The position numbers were made by a program, and so were the translations under genes. From assembly GCA_034638255.1 (NCBI GenBank), contig JAWPGT010000099.1:1-64000 (forward strand): a DNA stretch of 64,000 bases, read 5' to 3'. Positions 58,084 to 64,000 of this stretch are shown in pieces; position 1 is the first letter of the stretch; every line of letters starts with the position of its first letter. The DNA comes from Coprinus comatus (lineage: Eukaryota > Basidiomycota > Agaricomycetes > Agaricales > Agaricaceae). A model generated the notes under the pieces. It saw only the letters and a list, made by a program, of their open reading frames with translations. It searched no databases and was not told the DNA's origin.

Positions 58084-59870
58084 CTACTCTGTAGCTAATT
58101 CATCAGCTCCAATGTTCTCCAAGTCAATAATGTTTTCAAGGTCGTTTGCAACCGTTTGAGCAGATGTAAGATCTATGGGACTAAACTAGATCTCAGTACT
58201 ATTCACATTTTGCAATGGAGTTATAGACTTACCTGCATTTCATGTAGATTTGATGTAGAATAGCATGTCGTTTTAATGGAGCTTTCATTCCAAGGTCATT
58301 AAGATACTTGAGATGACCTTGGTACACATCTTCGACATGGTCAGCAACAAACTCAGATTGGCGATACATTCCTGAAGACCAATCTTTGATAGAGGCCTGG
58401 ACCTGATAAAGATGAATTGAGATATATAATATATGTAATAGAATGTGGTACGTACAGCAGTAGCCATGAGAGCAACAAGAGCTGCAGGTATTTCGGGTTC
58501 ATCGGGATAGTTGGAAGATTTGAAGATGGATGGGAATCTGTCTGCCTTTGATCCACGCGATCCTGAAAATAAAAACGATTTGAGGCCCATAATTATACTT
58601 TGACTTTGGTATGGCTTTGTAAGCATAAACGATTGTGAATTATGTGTCTATTTCCACATTTAGTTTAAATTGAAAAGAGCCCAATAAGAATAGAATACCT
58701 GGGGGAAAATATAGAAATAGTTCTTGCCAAGTAATTTCTCAGCATGGGCTTGTCGTTCTTTAGGAGTTGCTAATTGGTGAAACCCATAACAGGCACCAAC
58801 CAGATTTGCAACTGCAGTTTTTGCTTTGCCTCGCTGTAATGCAATACGATGATGAATCTGTGTATTTCGGTTAATTGAGTAACAAAAGAGTCAAGACCAT
58901 AGAGCTTACCAATTGGGCTATGTTTTTAGAAAATTTGGAATCCTGTTCGAGTTGTTGTACAATGTCTGAATGGCCTTGTTCACGGGCAATCTCTATCACC
59001 ATGCTACGAAGTCTGGAATAGGATACATTATCAACAACAAAAAATCCTTTCACCAAGGCGGTTTCTATTGCGGAGTGGATACCAGCCTTGATTACTTCTT
59101 GTAATGGCATTGACAAGTCCAGGAGCTTGAGCACTGTCGCTGTATCACCTGCCTTCTCAGACTTGATGTGTGGGTTTGGTGAGGGGGGGGCTGACTGGGA
59201 TGGTTTTGATATTTATTAGTCACATTTCATATAATAGAGTGGAATATATAGTACGTACCATGTGCTCGGAATCGTCAAGTGGTGTAACTGGAGACCATTG
59301 TGGCATCTATCTCCACTATCAGAGATATATCATTTTATAAAATATATACAAACTCACTTCATATTGGGATCGAGCCTCTTTCGAGTGGATTTTCTTCTTA
59401 TTCACTTTCTTTTGCTGATCCTTGATCTGAACCATCTAGTGCAACTATCAGTATAAGTTGAAACATTGACCAAGGAATAGCGTACCTCAGCAGCCAGGGT
59501 AGAATGAACCTGGTTAGAATCCATCCCGTCCAAATCATAAACCATCCGACTCAGACTCTGCCTCAGATCTAGAACCCTCAACTGAACTTTCTTCATCATC
59601 AGAATATTTTGAGGACCTTTTCTTCAACGCATTTTTGTCCAAAACAGTGTCCAAGTCTGAGTCTTCACTGTCTTCGATAATAACTGGAGCTGGCTTTCTA
59701 CTTGATTTTCCTTTCTTGAGGCGTTTGGATTGACTGTTGTTGGAGCCAGATGATGCACGTTTACGTGTGCTAGTCTTTTGGCTCGCTGGCAATGTATTTT
59801 GAGTGGTTGGGATTTCAGTGGGTGTATCATCTTTTGCGTGGGAGTTTTGTGAAGACTTCTTACGAGCCAT
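58084..59870 (-). CDS. DUF6532-like nuclear-type protein, multi-exon
   Basis: Starts at ATG 59870 (MARKKSSQNSH). The N-terminal exon is basic and acidic in blocks (KRLKKGKSSRKP, then IIEDSEDSD), suggesting nuclear location. Later exons include 59194-58910, 58857-58699, 58562-58456 and 58402-58233. They read EVIKAGIHSAIETALVKGFF, HRIALQRGKAKTAVANLVGA, FPSIFKSSNYPD, PAALVALMATAV, ASIKDWSSGMYRQSEF and VYQGHLKYLNDL, the order seen in DUF6532 domains; function unknown. Near 59540 the first exon runs into a TGA unless one base or a small intron is skipped, and the last exon phase is uncertain, so it may carry a frameshift. The end at 58084 is provisional. Confidence 0.6.
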
Positions 59871-60158
59871 GGTGTATGAACTGTGTAGAATGTAGTTTGG
59901 GAGTTTAGGAGGTGATATGAGAGACCAGAGGTGCAGGAAGAATGATAATTGGAATACTCACCCATAGTATTTATATCTCATAGTATAACGATATCCCTTC
60001 CCTTTGAGAATCTTCTCTTTTGTCCACCCATACTTTTCTCTCTTTGAAAGAATAACATTCATTGTCCACCATCACGTTTCATCCACCCTTTCATCCTTTG
60101 TCCACATTCGTACCTGTTCCAACTTCCACCTTATTATTTCTCTTCCGCTTTCACTACC
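59871..60158. other. Intergenic spacer between DUF6532-like gene and Plavaka
   Basis: 288 bases between divergent start codons; no feature recognised. Confidence 0.4.
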
Positions 60159-63100
60159 ATGCCGCGATGCCCAGCATGCAACAGACTAATGTCACATCGT
60201 GGTTTACCAAGACACATTAAGGCAAACGAGGCATGCAGTAGATGGTGGAAGTTGAATGAAAATTCCATTGATACCTATGCTCAAGATAATCAAAACGAAA
60301 GTGAGTAAAGTTACTGAACCAAAGGATATGATAACTTACATTAGATCTGATAGATCATTATTTGGATGATCCTATAGTAGTCGATAATGAAGGCGATTAC
60401 TTTGGAACCTTTGATGGGAATGATTTTCATAGGAATGATGATTTAATGCATGAAGTTGATAAGGAAAACACAGAGCAGCCAGGGGCCAACACCTTGGATA
60501 GTGATCATGACAAGGATGAGGGTAGTGAAGGAGAGAGCAGTGATAATGAGAGTATGGATGCATCAGATGAGGTTCCTGGTTCCGAAAATATACTCGAGCC
60601 ACTGAGAGATGATACCGAAAACAGCAGAGTAATGGATGCCATAGACAATGATAACGATGAACAAGATAGCACACAATTACCACCTAGAGCCACCAGTATC
60701 CCCCCACAACCTATTCCTTCTCGACCACACTTTGTTATCAAATTTCCGGGACATGCAGGTGAGGTGCTTGAGGCTGTTTTGAACAAAAATTCCGAGGAAG
60801 AATATAAGCAAACAATATCAATGACAACCAACAATCCATATGCACCATTTATTTCGAAAATAGATTGGGAAGTTGCTCGTTGGGCCAAATTACGTGGTCC
60901 AAGTTCAACTGCATTTTCAGACCTAATGAAGATCAATGGTGTGAGGCTTTGTTTCAATTGCACTTATAGTTAGTAACTTACCAGCTGGTTATACCATATA
61001 GATTCCTCAACGACTTGGGTTGTCCTACCGAACGACACAGAAAATGAACAAAATAATTGATGAAAAACTACCAGGACGTCCCAAGTTCACAAGGCGAGAG
61101 ATGTTGATTGGCACTGAAGTGTGCGAGGTATATTATCGGGATGTTGTGACATGTATCAAAGCTCTGGTTAGCGATTCCAGGCTTAGTCCATATATGAAGT
61201 TTGCACCAGAAAAGCACTATACCAACGAGACATGCGAAGAGCGCATATACCATGATATGTACACTGGAAAGTGGTGGTGGGCCACACAGGTATGCACTAG
61301 TTGACATCTTCTCTAGAAATATATTAATTAACAAATTATTAGAAAGAATTAAATAAGGACACACCCGGAGGAAGCATTCTACCTGTGATTATCTCAACAG
61401 ACAAAACACAGTTGACACTATTTAGGAATAAGTCAGCATATCCGGTATACCTGACAATAGGGAATATACCTAAAGAAATCCGAAGAAAACCTTCGGCACA
61501 TGCTTATGTCCTACTCGGCTATCTCCCTACAACCCGTCTTGAAGGTATTACCAATAAGGCTGCACGTCGGAGGATGTTGGCAAATCTGTATCATTCATGT
61601 ATGAATGAAATCCTCAAACCTTTGATAGAGCTTGGTGCAAAGGGAATAGAGATGACGACTGGAGATGGAAGATGCAGACGGATGCACCCTATTCTTGCAT
61701 CATTTGTAGGTGATTATCCTGAGCAGGTCCTAACAGCCTGTATATATACGGGGGACTGCCCAACGTGTCCTAAGCCAGAAGATGACGAAGCAGATGAGGA
61801 GGATGGCATGGTACCGGGCTATAGTGGCAGTGGTGAAAACCAACAGACGCGTAATACACTACGTGACTTGGATCACGTGCTCGACATTCTGGATGGATTT
61901 GACGAAAATCCAGTTGGATTTCTCAAGAGATGTAAACAAGAAAGAGTCAAGCCAGTTTTGCAACCCTTTTGGAAGCATCTACCATATGTGAACATATACC
62001 AATCAATCACACCAGATGTTCTGCACCAAATGTATCAGTTTAATTAAGCACATCACAGGATGGCTTATCAAAGCATTTGGCCCCTTGGAAATTGATGCAA
62101 GGTGTCGTCGTCTTCCTCTTAACCACAACATACGCCATTTCTCTAAAGGTATCACCTCTCTATCACACATATCTGGCAAAGAACATGATCAGATATCAAG
62201 AATCTTGTTGGGTTTGGTAGTAGATCTACCATTACCTGGAGTATCAATGCCATCTGCGAAGGCAATCGTCAATTGTCTTAGGGCTTTGCTGGACTTTCTC
62301 TTTCTAGCACAATATCCAACTCACACCAAAAGCTCGCTTCATCAACTCGAACTCTCACTGGACACTTTCCACCAATACAAACACATTTTCGTTGATCTTG
62401 GTATCCGGACTGGATTTGATCGCCTTCCGAAACTTCATTTTCTACAACACTATGCCAACAAAATCCTGCTTTTTGGGACAACAGACAATTTTAATACTGA
62501 ATATACTGAACGGCTACACATTGACCTTACGAAGGATGCTTATCGTGCCACCAATCGCAAAGACGAGTTCATTCAAATGACAATATGGATTGAAAGGAAG
62601 GAAAAAATCATTCGCCATGACCAATTCATCGAGTCACAACAAAATGTTCCACCACCATTACTCTACTGCCCCCAAGATCCATTGTCTCTATATCCCAAAG
62701 AGCCTCGACTGCACCTGGCTCATCGTCCCAGCATTCGACGGGTCACAATGAGTGATTTCGTAACGAAGTATCATGCTACATTCTTCCAAGAGGCATTCTC
62801 CCGTTTTGTTATATCTGCACGCTACCCGAACTACACTGCCGCTGAGGTCGAACGTTCTATTTGGGGTGTTCAAATGCCCAAAAGTAAATTTTGGACATGG
62901 AACTGCCTTAAATTACAAACAACGGACCCTTTCACTCTTGTTACATCTACAATGGATTCAATACACGCAAATCCTCAAACTGGCCGCTTCGATACCGTAC
63001 TTGTGAAGGTTGATAATGATAATATTGGAATACAAGGTGCGTGACTTTCTTTTTTCATTTATGTGAATTTATAATGACTTATTCTATTTACCACTAGGAT

Positions 63101-63465
63101 ACAGAGCTGCGCGTGTTCGTACCATCTTTTCAATGCCCCCCTCAATCCGATCTGAGGTGTTTCCAGCTGGTAAAGATATGCCAGAACATCTTGCTTATGT
63201 CGAATGGTACACACCCTTTTCACGTCAACCCGAACAACACCATGCCATGTACAAAATTGCTCCTCAGTATGACCGGGGAAGTACGTCATTGATAATAGGG
63301 AGTATTGTCCCTGTTATGTCTATCATGCGTAGCATCCACCTCTTCCCTCGATTCGGTCCTCATACTCCAAGTGACTGGACCAGCCATAATGTACTGGATA
63401 ATGCAAAATCTTTCTATCTTAATACATTTACTGATCGACGTTTGTACCAATTGCTGCTAGAATAA
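60159..63465 (+). pseudogene. Plavaka-type transposase, nearly intact (one frameshift)
   Basis: Exons 60159-60300, 60345-60939, 61002-61289, 61343-63036 and 63098-63465 fit in phase. The N-terminus has a C2H2-like finger (CPACNRLMSHRGLPRHIK). The body carries the family's usual blocks: NNPYAPFISKIDWEVARWAK, GRPKFTRREM, YYRDVVTCIKAL, YHDMYTGKWWWATQ, VIISTDKTQLTLF, ASFVGDYPEQ, TGDCPTC, SITPDVLHQMYQ, KHITGWLIKAFG, NTEYTERLHIDL and AYVEWYTPFS. Directly after YQ (62038) the frame breaks; a two-base loss in an expected glycine codon would explain it. Apart from that it is open throughout. Terminal inverted repeats were not located by eye, so the element's limits are unknown. Confidence 0.82.
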
Positions 63466-64000
63466 TAGTAAATGTTGATTTGAATGTTTGATGCTCAATG
63501 TCAGAAGTACAAGACACCCAGATTTGTAGTCGTATCATTACTGCTGAATTGAAATCAACTTCATCGTATATCATATTGCGCGTGAATATAACTGAGTTAT
63601 ATAATATCAATAAATTGACCTAATCCCTATGGGGGATTTTGGATTATATCTAATTATGCCAGGGTGTACCAAATTATACTCTATTATTCATAATTCATTC
63701 ATTTTATCTAAATTTCATACAATTGGTATCTAATTCGCAATGTCCGGTTTTCCTGATGGCCAGCCTAGTAGCAATGCAAATGTAGTCCTCAGTTCTCGTC
63801 TTCGAGTATCTGAGGTTAGTTATACATTCTTCTCTCATTTCGTTCACTTTACTGACTACCATTATTATGTAGTCTTACGTTGTACTCTTATCAAATCTCC
63901 GGGCATAATGAGGACTTCAAATATTTAATACTTGCACAGCGCTCGGAAGCAACACTTTTTATGGTGAAAATCATGTGTATTCCGGCTTAACTCGTCCTAT
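63466..64000. other. No certain gene; possible first exon at 63740
   Basis: ATG at 63740 opens a 25-codon frame (MSGFPDGQPSS) that ends at a plausible donor, GAGGTTAGT, with an acceptor TAG near 63873. The downstream frame does not join convincingly before the window ends, so I do not call a gene. Confidence 0.3.

Noticed and set aside
63740..63928. First exon of a host gene (MSGFPDGQPSS)
   Set aside because: A donor and acceptor exist but the joined frame stops quickly; the window ends before this can be settled.

Overview
The window looks like a repeat-rich piece of a basidiomycete (Agaricomycetes-type) genome. The evidence is genes with many short GT-AG introns, NACHT STAND proteins, DUF6532-type proteins, Plavaka and KDZ (Kyakuja/Dileera/Zisupton) DNA transposons, and copia and chromodomain Ty3/gypsy retrotransposons. 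There are no operons, rRNA or tRNA genes that I could recognise. Family names rest on motifs read by eye, not on a database search.

Left to right: (1) 1.1-3.2 kb, a NACHT gene lacking the C-terminal domain of its paralogue. (2) 3.3-11.1 kb, a hAT transposase fragment cut by an LTR ('LTR B'), itself invaded by a solo gypsy LTR ('LTR A') and by a young copia element (copia-1, identical LTRs, 5-bp TSD). (3) 13.0-17.8 kb, the 3' half of a decayed chromodomain gypsy (gypsy-2, 'LTR C') carrying two nested solo LTRs. (4) 17.8-23.7 kb, a KDZ DNA transposon (left end, subterminal repeats, transposase, divergent accessory gene) with a small palindromic relative inserted in its left arm. (5) 23.7-25.7 kb, the 5' half of another LTR C gypsy in the opposite orientation. 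(6) 25.8-34.1 kb, a full-length chromodomain gypsy (gypsy-1) with an extra third ORF running into its 3' LTR. (7) 34.1-38.4 kb, a DUF6532 gene interrupted by a 2.9-kb palindromic element built from about 60 short palindromes. (8) 38.4-44.7 kb, an older copia (copia-2), then a Plavaka C-terminal fragment. (9) 49.2-64 kb, a more gene-like region: a GDP-mannose 4,6-dehydratase pseudogene, a multi-exon NACHT-pseudokinase gene, an ArfGAP gene, a second DUF6532-like gene and a nearly intact Plavaka transposase.

Main points of interest. A KDZ transposon and two foldback relatives share termini; the relatives have exact 8-bp TSDs. The two gypsy families appear to be self-primed (Tf1/sushi type) by pairing between the LTR and a site two bases inside it. 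Gypsy-1 carries a zinc-knuckle third ORF that crosses the polypurine tract into the LTR. The NACHT gene continues into a kinase fold whose HRD and DFG motifs are lost. Almost all stops in the older retrotransposons are CGA-to-TGA, the mark of CpG deamination. Two LTR elements lack matching TSDs and bound the DUF6532 block, suggesting it was moved by LTR-LTR recombination.
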